Assembly: GCF_001469895.1 (NCBI RefSeq)
Contig: NZ_LOPY01000051.1
Span: forward strand, 248,001-312,000
DNA from: Pseudoalteromonas sp. XI10
GTDB lineage: Bacteria > Pseudomonadota > Gammaproteobacteria > Enterobacterales > Alteromonadaceae
DNA length: 64,000 nucleotides
Direction of reading: 5' to 3'
Position numbers and translations under genes: made by a program. The notes under the pieces are model-generated. The model worked only from the letters and a program-made list of their open reading frames with translations. It was not told the DNA's origin and made no database searches. This document shows positions 28,946-39,282 of the stretch, piece after piece (position 1 is the first letter of the stretch; the number at the start of each line of letters is the position of its first letter).

Positions 28946-29491
28946 TTACAAATTAAAGAATTTTTCTTGGTAAACCTTTAATTCCATGATCGAATCTTTG
29001 ATATCGTCGAGGGCTAGATGTGAACCTTTTTTGTTCACTTGCGCTAATACGTCAGGTTTCCAACGACGTGCAAGTTCTTTAACGGTACTCACATCAAGGT
29101 TACGGTAGTGAAAGTAGTCTTCCAATTCAGGCATGTACTTATTCATAAAACGGCGGTCTTGGCCGATAGAATTACCACACATAGGTGAAGCACCCGCAGG
29201 TACCCATTGCTTTAGAAATGCCAATGTTTGATCAATAGCATCTTGTTCAGTGAATGTGCTTGCTTTACAACGAGCTGTTAAACCAGATTGACCGTGCTGA
29301 GTCGTGCACCACTCGTCCATGCCATCAAGCAGTTCATCGCTTTGATGAATAGCAATAACAGGGCCTTCAGCCAAGATGTTTAAATCACTGTCGGTGACAA
29401 CAGTGGCAATTTCGAGTATTTTATCTGTTGCTGGTTCGAGGCCTGTCATTTCCAGGTCGAGCCAGATAAGATTTGATTTATGAAAAGACAT
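28946..29491 (-). CDS. orn: Oligoribonuclease Orn
   Basis: 3'-5' exoribonuclease that degrades 2-5 nt RNA and pGpG, finishing c-di-GMP turnover. 181 aa from ATG 29491 (AAGG upstream; equals the E. coli length; an ATG at 29542 would add 17 odd residues). DEDDh motifs: [21 protein letters not shown], and [11 protein letters not shown] with the catalytic His. The c-di-GMP enzymes encoded elsewhere in the window make the pGpG function relevant. Divergent from rsgA. Confidence 0.97.
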   Translation of the reverse strand: MSFHKSNLIWLDLEMTGLEPATDKILEIATVVTDSDLNILAEGPVIAIHQSDELLDGMDEWCTTQHGQSGLTARCKASTFTEQDAIDQTLAFLKQWVPAGASPMCGNSIGQDRRFMNKYMPELEDYFHYRNLDVSTVKELARRWKPDVLAQVNKKGSHLALDDIKDSIMELKVYQEKFFNL

Positions 29492-29613
29492 AGTTACCTT
29501 AGCGGTGCTTTCCTTTAGATCCAACGCATTTAGATATATCATATTAGTATCATCAGTCGACCTAAAGCTTTTTTTTCAAAAAGCCCGACATTTACTCAAG
29601 TTATAGGCCAAAA

Positions 29614-30672
29614 GTGGCAAAACAAAAGAAATTAAGTAAAGGCCAATCGCGTCGAATTAAGGCCAATCATCAAAAACGCCTCTCTAATGCAGACAAAAAG
29701 CAACAGAAAGGGGCAACTGTGCAATGGCAAAATGACAATTTAGGCCCTGCCGAAAATGCGGTTGTGATCAGTCGATTTGGCCAACATGCCGATATCGAAA
29801 CCGAATCAGGCGAAGTATTGCGCTGTAATATACGCAGAACTGTATCGAGCCTTGTATGTGGTGATGAAGTTATTTTTCGCCGTGCAAAAGTTAGCGAAGG
29901 CGACTTAGCAGGCGTTATTGAAGCAACCCACGAGCGCCGCTCACAACTAACGCGCCCTGATTTTTATGACGGGGTGAAAGTCGTCGCTGCCAATATCGAC
30001 CAAATTTTAATGGTCTCTGCGGTATTGCCTGAGTTTACACCAAACATTATCGACCGCTATTTAGTTGCCTGTGAAGACATGGGTATTGAGCCTATTTTAG
30101 TGCTTAACAAAATAGATTTAATTGACGATGAAGGCCTTGCTTTTATTGATGAAATTCTCGATATCTATCGTGAGCTAGGTTATCAAGTACTATTAGTCAG
30201 TAATAAAACCGGTCAAGGCATTGCTGAGCTTAAACAAAAACTGGTCGATAAAAACAGCATTTTTGTTGGTCAAAGTGGTGTGGGTAAATCAACCTTAGTA
30301 AACACGGTACTGCCTGATGCAGACATCCTAACCCAAGAAGTCTCTGAGAACAGCGGCCTTGGTCAACACACAACAACCGTATCGCGATTACACCATTTAC
30401 CAAGTGGTGGTAACCTAATCGACTCACCAGGAATTCGTGAGTTTGGCTTATGGCATTTAGATGTTGAGCGTGTTACCTGGTGCTTTAAAGAGTTCCGTGA
30501 TTTTATTGGTGGCTGTCGTTTTCGCGATTGTAAGCATTTAAACGATCCTGGCTGTATAATTCGCCAAGCTGTTGATGATGGTGAAATTTCAGAACTTCGT
30601 TTTGACAGTTACCACCGAATTTTAGAAACTATGGCCGACGGCCGTGCTGGTGCACGCGCTCCTCGCGTATAA
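29614..30672 (+). CDS. rsgA: Small ribosomal subunit biogenesis GTPase RsgA
   Basis: Circularly permuted GTPase that checks late 30S maturation. 352 aa: lysine-rich N-terminal tail, OB fold (~35-110), permuted G domain with G4 VLNKIDL first, then G1 [12 protein letters not shown] and G3 DSPG, and C-terminal zinc site [14 protein letters not shown]. The start codon is GTG at 29614, where the protein starts (M)[13 protein letters not shown]. It precedes psd as in E. coli. Confidence 0.96.
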   Translation: MAKQKKLSKGQSRRIKANHQKRLSNADKKQQKGATVQWQNDNLGPAENAVVISRFGQHADIETESGEVLRCNIRRTVSSLVCGDEVIFRRAKVSEGDLAGVIEATHERRSQLTRPDFYDGVKVVAANIDQILMVSAVLPEFTPNIIDRYLVACEDMGIEPILVLNKIDLIDDEGLAFIDEILDIYRELGYQVLLVSNKTGQGIAELKQKLVDKNSIFVGQSGVGKSTLVNTVLPDADILTQEVSENSGLGQHTTTVSRLHHLPSGGNLIDSPGIREFGLWHLDVERVTWCFKEFRDFIGGCRFRDCKHLNDPGCIIRQAVDDGEISELRFDSYHRILETMADGRAGARAPRV

Positions 30673-30690
30673 CTATTTAGGAAATAACAA

Positions 30691-31557
30691 GTGAGTTTAG
30701 ATAAATTCAAAATTGCTATGCAATATGCCATGCCAAAACATTTCATTTCGCGCATGGTTGGCAAGTTAGCAGCAGCAAAAGCGGGTGGCTTAACAACGGC
30801 CTTAATTAAATTGTTCATCAAACAATACAAAATTGATATGAGTGAAGCTAAATACCCAGATCCAGCTCATTACAAAACTTTTAATGAGTTTTTCACTCGC
30901 CCGTTAAAAGAAGGTATTCGTCCACTTTCTGAAGAAAGCGACATTATTGCTCACCCAGTTGATGGTGCAATTAGCCAATTAGGCGATGTAGTAGACGGTC
31001 AAATCATCCAAGCAAAAGGCCATGACTACGGCTTACAAGCACTCCTTGGTGGCAAAGAAGAAGACACAGCACCGTTTTTAGGCGGTAAGTTTGCGACTAT
31101 TTATTTAGCACCAAAAGATTACCACCGTATTCACATGCCTGTTGATGGTACGCTGAGCAAAATGATCTACGTACCGGGTGATTTATTTTCGGTAAACCCG
31201 TTAACAGCGCAAAATGTACCTAACCTATTTGCTCGTAACGAGCGTGTTGTGGCTATCTTCGAAACTGAAATTGGCCCGCTAGCCATGGTACTTGTTGGTG
31301 CAACAATTGTTGCTAGCATCGAGACTATTTGGGCAGGCACAGTCACGCCACCAGCAGGTAAAGATGTATTTAGTTGGAATTACCCAACCACAGGTGACAA
31401 CGCGATTACTCTGAAGAAGGGTGAAGAAATGGGTCGCTTTAAGTTAGGCTCTACCGTTATTTTAGCCTGGGGTGCAAATCAAGCTGAGTTCTTATCAGAT
31501 CAACACCCAGAAACAGTGACGCGAATGGGCACACCATTTGCGAAAATTAACGACTAA
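30691..31557 (+). CDS. psd: Phosphatidylserine decarboxylase proenzyme
   Basis: Inner-membrane pyruvoyl enzyme making phosphatidylethanolamine. 288 aa, GTG start at 30691 with AGGA upstream. It has [11 protein letters not shown] near residues 89-99, the [11 protein letters not shown] catalytic His stretch near 146-156, and the self-cleavage motif LGST (KLGSTVIL) near residue 252 that yields the pyruvoyl alpha chain. 18 bp after rsgA. Confidence 0.97.
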   Translation: MSLDKFKIAMQYAMPKHFISRMVGKLAAAKAGGLTTALIKLFIKQYKIDMSEAKYPDPAHYKTFNEFFTRPLKEGIRPLSEESDIIAHPVDGAISQLGDVVDGQIIQAKGHDYGLQALLGGKEEDTAPFLGGKFATIYLAPKDYHRIHMPVDGTLSKMIYVPGDLFSVNPLTAQNVPNLFARNERVVAIFETEIGPLAMVLVGATIVASIETIWAGTVTPPAGKDVFSWNYPTTGDNAITLKKGEEMGRFKLGSTVILAWGANQAEFLSDQHPETVTRMGTPFAKIND

Positions 31558-31568
31558 TAAGTTCAATT

Positions 31569-31600
31569 AAGCAAACCACTTGAGCAAAAGTGGTTTGCTT
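31569..31600. terminator. Inverted repeat between converging psd and thiF
   Basis: AAGCAAACCACTT / AAGTGGTTTGCTT arms, 13 bp each, perfect. T-tracts are weak, but the position between converging genes supports a bidirectional transcription end. Confidence 0.6.
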
Positions 31601-31622
31601 AATCTCCGCAACAATATTGCGC

Positions 31623-32378
31623 CTACACCCCACGATTACACTCTGAACACTCACTGTCTTTTTGAATATTAAAGCGCTGCTGCATTAGTGTTAGTCCATC
31701 AAATTGAATAAACTCGCTGCCCGTTTTGTGGCCAAGCAATATATTGATAGCCAATAAACTTTGCATGCTTCCCATAGCACCCAGTAACGGGCTCAATACC
31801 CCAGCATTGTCACAATTAAGTGCTGTTTGGTCCTCCGTTTGCGGGAATACACAACCATAGCAAGGGCTTTGTTCATCACGAAAATCAAAACTCATCACCT
31901 GCCCTTGTGTTGCAATAGCCGCAGCTGAAACAAGCGGAATAGACTTAGCTAAACAATAGCGATTAACCAAATAGCGGGTAGCAAAGTTATCACTGCAATC
32001 AAGGATGATGTCAGCACCTTCAAGTAGCTCAGCACAGTTACTTTCATCAAGCTTTTGGCATAGAGGCTTAACCTTAATTTGATTATTTAAACTGCTTAAC
32101 ACCTTGGCAGCCGCCTGTGCTTTTGCCTGCCCCATGTGGTTTACTTTATAGAGTATTTGTCGCTGTAGATTTGAAAGCTCAACTTTATCGTCGTCAATCA
32201 AAGTGAGCGTTCCTATTCCTGCTGCCGCTAAATAAAACAGTGCTGGTGAGCCAAGCCCACCAACTCCAACAACCACAATATGTGCAGTCTTTAACTTTTG
32301 CTGCCCCGCAAGCCCTACCTCTTTTAATAGCAAGTGGCGGCTATAACGAATTTGCTCTTTGTCGCTTAACGCGCTCAT
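31623..32378 (-). CDS. thiF: ThiF-type sulfur-carrier adenylyltransferase (HesA/MoeB/ThiF family)
   Basis: Adenylates the C-terminal Gly-Gly of ThiS so that sulfur can be loaded. 251 aa: nucleotide motif VVGVGGLGSPALFYLAAAGIG near the start, DDDKVELSNLQRQ, zinc cysteines CYGC and CSEC, and the NCDNAGVLSPLLGAMG segment. Sequence alone cannot split MoeB from ThiF; its place as the last gene of the thi operon, 1 bp after thiDE, favours ThiF. It might serve both ThiS and MoaD. Confidence 0.88.
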   Translation of the reverse strand: MSALSDKEQIRYSRHLLLKEVGLAGQQKLKTAHIVVVGVGGLGSPALFYLAAAGIGTLTLIDDDKVELSNLQRQILYKVNHMGQAKAQAAAKVLSSLNNQIKVKPLCQKLDESNCAELLEGADIILDCSDNFATRYLVNRYCLAKSIPLVSAAAIATQGQVMSFDFRDEQSPCYGCVFPQTEDQTALNCDNAGVLSPLLGAMGSMQSLLAINILLGHKTGSEFIQFDGLTLMQQRFNIQKDSECSECNRGV

Positions 32379-32379
32379 A

Positions 32380-33915
32380 TTAACACTGACCTTCGACCAG
32401 CTGTTTTAACTTGGCAATGGCGGCTTGGTAGTCTTCGGCTTCAGTAATCGCACGTACTACGGCAACACTGCCAACACCCGTACTCGCAACTTGCTCAGCA
32501 CGAGATAAGTCAATCCCGCCAATCGCGACCGTTGGATAATCGGCCATTAACGGCACAAATTTTTCGAGCTTTTCTAAGCCCTGAATTTGCCCAGTCATGT
32601 CTTTGGTGGTGGTTGGATAAATAGCACCAAACGCCATATAACTTGGTCTGTAATTATGTGCACGCAGCATCTCATAAAAGCCATGAGTCGAAACACCTAA
32701 GCGTAACCCCGCCTCTTTTATGGCAATTAAATTAGCGGTTTGTAAGTCTTCTTGCCCTAAATGCACACCATAAGCGCCGTGCTTAATCGCCAATTGCCAA
32801 TAATCATTGATATACACCTGCGCATCGTACTTCTGCCCCAGCATAACCGCACTTGCAATCGACTCATCAAGTGCTGCATCGTCTGCATTTTTCATTCTTA
32901 ATTGAACTGTTTTAACCCCTTCGGCTAAACACTTCTCTAACCAATCAACCGTATCTACAACGGCATATAGCCCAAGCTGTTTAGAGTCGCACTCGGCAAA
33001 ACCTGCTGCCATGGTAAAATCAACCGGGCAGTCAAAGTCGAGTTCATCACCGAGCCAACTTCCCGCTTCGATGACTTGTGGGTAATCTGCTAGATTTGTT
33101 GGAAAGCAAGTGTGCGCAACGGGGCCAATCCCTTCACCATATCGAACGGCTGCTTTTAATCCTTGGTTGATATAGGCTTTCGCTAAAATAAAGGCATCTT
33201 TGAGTGGATACTGTTTGGCTAAACACGCAGCAATCACAGAGGCCATACTGCATCCAGTACCGTGACTATGCGGAGTTTGAATTTTTTCGTTACCAAGCCA
33301 ATATTCCTGCTCACCTTGCAGGCAGTAATCAATGCAATAGCCACTTGGGTAATCCCAATGACCCCCTTTGATAATCACCGCTTTTGCACCATAGCCGGTT
33401 AACTTTTCTGCGGCCTCTTTCACTGCGCTTGGGCCAATCAAATAAACACCGGTTAATTGCTGCGTTTCGTGGGTGTTCGGTGTTACTACATCGACTAATG
33501 GCAATAAGCACTCTTTGATGGCACTAACGGTATCTTCTTCTGTTAATAAATCACCACTTGAGGCAATGGCAACCGGATCATAAACAACTAAAGGCGGCTC
33601 TGCCCAAGTCGCTTTGTAATGTTTTAAATGCTCACTAATAAGCTGTATTTGCTGCACATTGGCAAGCATACCAATTTTAATCACGCTGGCAGGCATATCA
33701 CTGGCTAAGGCTAATAGTTGCGACTCAATCACTTCTGTTGAAATCGGGTTAAGCGCTTCTACACCTAAACTATTTTGTGCCGTTAAAGCAGTAATAACCG
33801 TACAGCCATGTACATTAAAACTTTGCATTGCCTTGATATCGGCTTGAATTCCTGCACCGCCGCCCGAATCTGAGCCAGCTATGGTCCATACAACCTGATT
33901 CATGTTATTCCTCAC
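32380..33915 (-). CDS. thiDE: Bifunctional HMP-P kinase / thiamine-phosphate synthase (ThiD-ThiE fusion)
   Basis: 511 aa fusion. N-terminal ThiD (~1-270) phosphorylates hydroxymethylpyrimidine (-P): AGSDSGGGAGIQADIKAMQSF, HGTGCSMASVIAA. C-terminal ThiE (~305-511) couples HMP-PP to thiazole phosphate: VKTVQLRMKN, VYINDYWQLAIKHGAYGVHLGQEDL, FGAIYPTTTK and GGIDLSRAEQV. Such fusions place the two final pyrimidine steps together. Between thiG and thiF in the operon. Confidence 0.95.
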   Translation of the reverse strand: MRNNMNQVVWTIAGSDSGGGAGIQADIKAMQSFNVHGCTVITALTAQNSLGVEALNPISTEVIESQLLALASDMPASVIKIGMLANVQQIQLISEHLKHYKATWAEPPLVVYDPVAIASSGDLLTEEDTVSAIKECLLPLVDVVTPNTHETQQLTGVYLIGPSAVKEAAEKLTGYGAKAVIIKGGHWDYPSGYCIDYCLQGEQEYWLGNEKIQTPHSHGTGCSMASVIAACLAKQYPLKDAFILAKAYINQGLKAAVRYGEGIGPVAHTCFPTNLADYPQVIEAGSWLGDELDFDCPVDFTMAAGFAECDSKQLGLYAVVDTVDWLEKCLAEGVKTVQLRMKNADDAALDESIASAVMLGQKYDAQVYINDYWQLAIKHGAYGVHLGQEDLQTANLIAIKEAGLRLGVSTHGFYEMLRAHNYRPSYMAFGAIYPTTTKDMTGQIQGLEKLEKFVPLMADYPTVAIGGIDLSRAEQVASTGVGSVAVVRAITEAEDYQAAIAKLKQLVEGQC

Positions 33916-33918
33916 ATT

Positions 33919-34701
33919 TTATTCTTGATGCCAAAATGGCATTCCGAGCGTCGGCGTTGACGGGCTTGCGACGTCTTTTTCTGGCATCGCTTTAGCCACA
34001 TAGCTATATCGCCCCGCCTCTACAGCACTCTTAAACGCTTTACTCATCGTCACTGGGCAACCTGCACCCGCAATTGCCGAATTTAATAATACGGCATCAT
34101 ACCCTAATTCAAGCGCTTGGCAGGCATGAGATGGTAAACCTAAGCCCGCATCAACAATTAAAGTATGGTTTGGCAAGCGCTCACGGATCATTTTTAAGTT
34201 GTAAGGATTCAGCAAGCCTTTACCCGTGCCAATCGGTGCGCCCCAAGGCATTAGTACTTCGCAGCCTAAATCAGCGAGGCGCTGACACAGCACTAAATCA
34301 TCTGTGCAATAAGGCAAAACTTTAAAGCCATCAGCCAATAAAATTTTAGTGGCTTCGAGCAATGCGATAGGATCGGGCTGTAAATTATATTCATCACCAA
34401 TTAGTTCTAACTTGATCCAGTCAGTGGCAAACACTTCGCGGCACATTTGCGCCAAGGTCACTGCTTCTTTCACACTATGGCAACCCGCCGTATTTGGCAG
34501 CACCTTTAACCCAGTGTTTTTTATCAGTTGCCAAAAATCATCACCCGCAGCAGCGCTTTGCTGGCGTCTTAATGAAACCGTGACAATTTCAGCCTGTGAG
34601 GCCACTATCGAATCCTGCATAACACTAGGTGAAGGATACAATGCTGAGCCTATCAGTAACCGACTCGTAAACTGCTCACCATAAACCGAAAAACAATCCA
34701 T
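33919..34701 (-). CDS. thiG: Thiazole synthase ThiG
   Basis: Makes the thiazole phosphate from DXP, dehydroglycine and ThiS-thiocarboxylate. 260 aa TIM barrel; Schiff-base lysine in [21 protein letters not shown] opening, [32 protein letters not shown], and [28 protein letters not shown]. Start ATG 34701 has a strong AAGGAGG; an open frame continues 42 codons upstream into thiS but is not needed. 1 bp after thiS. Confidence 0.97.
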   Translation of the reverse strand: MDCFSVYGEQFTSRLLIGSALYPSPSVMQDSIVASQAEIVTVSLRRQQSAAAGDDFWQLIKNTGLKVLPNTAGCHSVKEAVTLAQMCREVFATDWIKLELIGDEYNLQPDPIALLEATKILLADGFKVLPYCTDDLVLCQRLADLGCEVLMPWGAPIGTGKGLLNPYNLKMIRERLPNHTLIVDAGLGLPSHACQALELGYDAVLLNSAIAGAGCPVTMSKAFKSAVEAGRYSYVAKAMPEKDVASPSTPTLGMPFWHQE

Positions 34702-34702
34702 C

Positions 34703-34900
34703 TTAGCCTCCTTGAATTGGCGACAATAACTCAATGCTGTCGCCTTCGTTGAGGGTTTTAGCATCGCATTGACTGCGCGGTACAAAGTCACCATTAACGG
34801 CAACGGCAAAAGGAGGTCTTGCACCAAACTGGCTCAACGCTTGAGTGAGCGATGTATTCTCGCTTACTGTAACTGACTGACCATTAATTAAAATATTCAT
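34703..34900 (-). CDS. thiS: Sulfur carrier protein ThiS
   Basis: Ubiquitin-like sulfur carrier (65 aa) ending in the required Gly-Gly (SPIQGG). [35 protein letters not shown] and [16 protein letters not shown] are typical. It lies between thiO and thiG; activated by ThiF. Confidence 0.95.
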   Translation of the reverse strand: MNILINGQSVTVSENTSLTQALSQFGARPPFAVAVNGDFVPRSQCDAKTLNEGDSIELLSPIQGG

Positions 34901-34908
34901 TTTTATCC

Positions 34909-35913
34909 TTAAGCAATTAAGCTTACTGCATCATCAACCACCTGAGGCGCAAGTAGATAGCCATGACGATATAAGCCATTAATACTGATCACTCGACCTT
35001 GTTTTGTGACTTTCGGACGGTTGTCTGCAAACGCAGGGCGAAGCCCAGATTGCAAGCTCTCGATACGCCCTTCAGCAAAGCCGCTATGCACCGTATAAGC
35101 AGCAGACAATAACTCCAGCGCCGAGCGCACGGTGACTTTACCGCGGTCTTGCGATTCGATTTCAGTCGCACCAATCACAAATTGATGGTTTGGCTTAGGA
35201 GCAATATAAATTGGGTAACGCGGATGCATCAGTCGTATCGGTCTGGTTAGATTCACCTCTGGTGCATATAAACGCGCCACCTCCCCTCTTACTCCACGCA
35301 GTAAGGGTTCAGCCTGTTTTGCACCTAAGCCGCGACAATCAAATACATAATCATAGCTTTGGCCATTCACTTGATGGGCGTTCAATTCAACTTTACAGCC
35401 AAAGTTAAATTGCACTCCTTGCGAGGTAAGCTTTTTAAAACTAGCGCTATAAAATGCTTGATTATCGAGCTGCCCCTCACAAGGTAAATACACACCTTGA
35501 TGGAAACGCCCAGCTAGTTCTGGCTCAAGATCAGCGATTTGAGTGCCAACCAATGCCTGTGCCTGATAGCTTTCAAGCGGTTTCAAGCGGCTCACAAAAC
35601 TTTGTAAATCGCCCTTATCTTGCTGATGAGCAACCACTAAACTGCCTGTTTGTTGAAAATACACAGCGTCATCGAGCTCACTTAAAATTTGCTGCCAACG
35701 CGTGATGCTATTAAGTCCTTGTAGGGCTAAATCCTGTTCACACAGGACTGATTCTGCAAGAGGGGCTAACATTGCTGCAGCAACGCTACCGGCACTGTTG
35801 CTAGCATGTTCATCATCTTGCTCAAACACACTTAACTGATGCTCTTTAGCAAGTGCTAATGCAGTTAAACGGCCAGTTAAACCAAAACCCAGTATCGCTA
35901 TCTTTAATGACAT
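34909..35913 (-). CDS. thiO: Glycine oxidase ThiO (FAD-dependent)
   Basis: 334 aa DAO-family flavoenzyme that oxidises glycine to the imine used by ThiG. Rossmann start IAILGFGLTGRLTALALAKEHQLSVFE, the DCRGLGAK second FAD contact, GVRGEVARLYAPEV, and C-terminal SGLRPAFADNRPKV ... NGLYRHGYLLAPQV. Its presence instead of radical-SAM ThiH suggests an oxygen-dependent route. Follows thiC by 66 bp that contain a short palindrome. Confidence 0.93.
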   Translation of the reverse strand: MSLKIAILGFGLTGRLTALALAKEHQLSVFEQDDEHASNSAGSVAAAMLAPLAESVLCEQDLALQGLNSITRWQQILSELDDAVYFQQTGSLVVAHQQDKGDLQSFVSRLKPLESYQAQALVGTQIADLEPELAGRFHQGVYLPCEGQLDNQAFYSASFKKLTSQGVQFNFGCKVELNAHQVNGQSYDYVFDCRGLGAKQAEPLLRGVRGEVARLYAPEVNLTRPIRLMHPRYPIYIAPKPNHQFVIGATEIESQDRGKVTVRSALELLSAAYTVHSGFAEGRIESLQSGLRPAFADNRPKVTKQGRVISINGLYRHGYLLAPQVVDDAVSLIA

Positions 35914-35937
35914 AAACTTTCTAGGCGCTAGGCTCTA

Positions 35938-35966
35938 GGTAAAAACCCAGAGCCTATCGCTGATGC
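35938..35966. other. Short palindrome between thiC and thiO
   Basis: TAGGCTCT...AGAGCCTA arms with an A-rich loop, embedded in repeated CTAGG words (TCTAGGCGCTAGGCTCTAGG nearby). A similar word set follows the TonB receptor gene at 41391-41436. Could attenuate thiO expression or be a decayed repeat. Confidence 0.4.
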
Positions 35967-35979
35967 CTAGCTCCATCAA

Positions 35980-37935
<1,956 letters not shown>

Positions 37936-38054
37936 TTACCTCATTGCTTTAAGGGTTGTCTTGTCAGATATTGCAAATGCAATAGAGAGTGGCAAACGCC
38001 ATTGGATCGTCAATAAGCTAAGTGCTTACTAGTGCAGCCTGTGCCGCTTATGCC

Positions 38055-38079
38055 CCAAAAATTTGGCGCACAAGCGCCC
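38055..38079 (-). terminator. Riboswitch expression-platform terminator
   Basis: On the minus strand GGCGC TTGT GCGCC, then AAATTTTT. The loop and stem contain GCTTGT, which is the exact complement of ACAAGC on the 3' side of the riboswitch P1 stem (38089-38094), so terminator and an alternative antiterminator pairing are mutually exclusive. Confidence 0.7.
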
Positions 38080-38089
38080 AGTGAGGCAG

Positions 38090-38174
38090 CTTGTTCCCTA
38101 CGCAGGTGTTAGCCTGATCAGGTTCACGGATCCCGCTTTCGCGATCTCAGCCTTATTTAAGGCACTCCGACAAG
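38090..38174 (-). promoter_or_regulatory. TPP riboswitch (THI element) upstream of thiC
   Basis: The minus strand contains the conserved THI core: GGCTGAGAT, then GAACCTGATCAGGCTAACAC, then CTGCGTAGGGAAC, closed by a P1 of CTTGTC / GAACAAG. This senses thiamine pyrophosphate and shuts down the thi operon. The core is unmistakable; the switching mode (termination) is inferred from the hairpin just downstream. Confidence 0.96.
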
Positions 38175-38243
38175 TATAGATTCGTTTCTTTTAAAACGCC
38201 CTGAGTGTACGCCAGTTAAAAAATTGCTGCAAGCTCAGCCACT

Positions 38244-38645
38244 TTAGTTTTTTGCAATGAAGGTAAAATGGTGCTCGCCTTGTAGGGTAAGTTGCTCACC
38301 AGTTAAAGTAATGGCTGCGCCTTCTTTTAGCGCTGACAGTAATTGCTGCTCAAGCGCATCAACTTGCTCACCACAAGATTTACGTGTCATACCTAACTTA
38401 TTTACTGTTAGCGTATCTTCGCTGAGCGCACCTTCACCAAAAAATTTATTACAGCCAGCAAAGCCGTTAACCTGCATCGCTTCGATAAAACGCAGCGAGG
38501 CTGTTTGGGATACAGGAATGGCTAAACCATTCACTTTTGATAATTGCCACTGTGTATATTTTAATTGCTCACTAGTGACTGTCCCTGTCGATGAGCAGCC
38601 CATGCAAAATAATACTAAAAGGAGGGGCAAGGCTACTAACTTCAT
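38244..38645 (-). CDS. META-domain (HslJ-like) lipoprotein
   Basis: 133 aa. Signal peptide of ~16 residues ending in a lipobox-like CMGC, then a META domain: YTQWQLSKVNGLAIP, ASLRFIEAMQVNGFAGCNKFFGEG, TVNKLGMTRKSC, LEQQLLSALKEG. Two cysteines could form the usual disulfide. HslJ in E. coli is heat-inducible and affects novobiocin resistance; here the function is unknown. Confidence 0.85.
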   Translation of the reverse strand: MKLVALPLLLVLFCMGCSSTGTVTSEQLKYTQWQLSKVNGLAIPVSQTASLRFIEAMQVNGFAGCNKFFGEGALSEDTLTVNKLGMTRKSCGEQVDALEQQLLSALKEGAAITLTGEQLTLQGEHHFTFIAKN

Positions 38646-38769
38646 ATTTTTTTACGATTCAAATTTCAATGTAGTAATAATAACAACATTTAACGCAATT
38701 GATCGTTAAAAAAACATGTTTTATCTGTAAAAAATTGTTCTAAGTTAGCTTTTTAAATAACAACGCAGA

Positions 38770-39159
38770 CTATTTGAATAAGTTATCGACTTCTTCTGGT
38801 AAAAAAGGACGACCTTTTTCATTTACCGACGTGCCAATCACCAAAGCTTGCAGCATCACTTTATCGTCATGTTTACGATACACCGTTTGCCTAAAAGCAA
38901 ACTTTAAACGGCTGATACGCTCAGGCTCAACGGCAACGTAAAACTCATCGCCCGGCACTAGTGATGCCTTGTAATCCATTTCGCTACGCAGCACGACAAG
39001 GTTTACTTTTTCTCTTGCTAGCTTTGCAAAATCGATACCTTGAGCATGTAAAAACTCATGGCGAGCATGCTCTAGATAATTAAAATAAACACTGTTATTA
39101 ACAATGCCTTGTAAATCACACTCATAATCACGCACTTTAAAGTCTACTTTAAAGGTCAT
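38770..39159 (-). CDS. Acyl-CoA thioesterase, 4HBT/YbgC-like hotdog fold
   Basis: 129 aa from ATG 39159 (AGGA nine bases upstream; the longer open frame would need a TTG). Hotdog-fold motif YECDLQGIVNNSVYFNYLEHARHEFL at ~11-36, in which the YbgC-type aspartate and tyrosine are kept, and VRSEMDYKA-like strand VVLRSEMDYKASLVPGDEF. Hydrolyses acyl-CoA of unknown chain type. No tol-pal genes nearby, so it is not the tol-associated ybgC. Confidence 0.87.
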   Translation of the reverse strand: MTFKVDFKVRDYECDLQGIVNNSVYFNYLEHARHEFLHAQGIDFAKLAREKVNLVVLRSEMDYKASLVPGDEFYVAVEPERISRLKFAFRQTVYRKHDDKVMLQALVIGTSVNEKGRPFLPEEVDNLFK

Positions 39160-39282
39160 AGTCGTATTCCTAATCAATTTACGTATAATTGCCTGCGTTT
39201 ATACCATAAAAATTGATTTTATAGCCATTTGGCTAGCTAGGTTGCTAGAATAGCAGTCCCGAAAATGGAGTTAAGTATCCGC

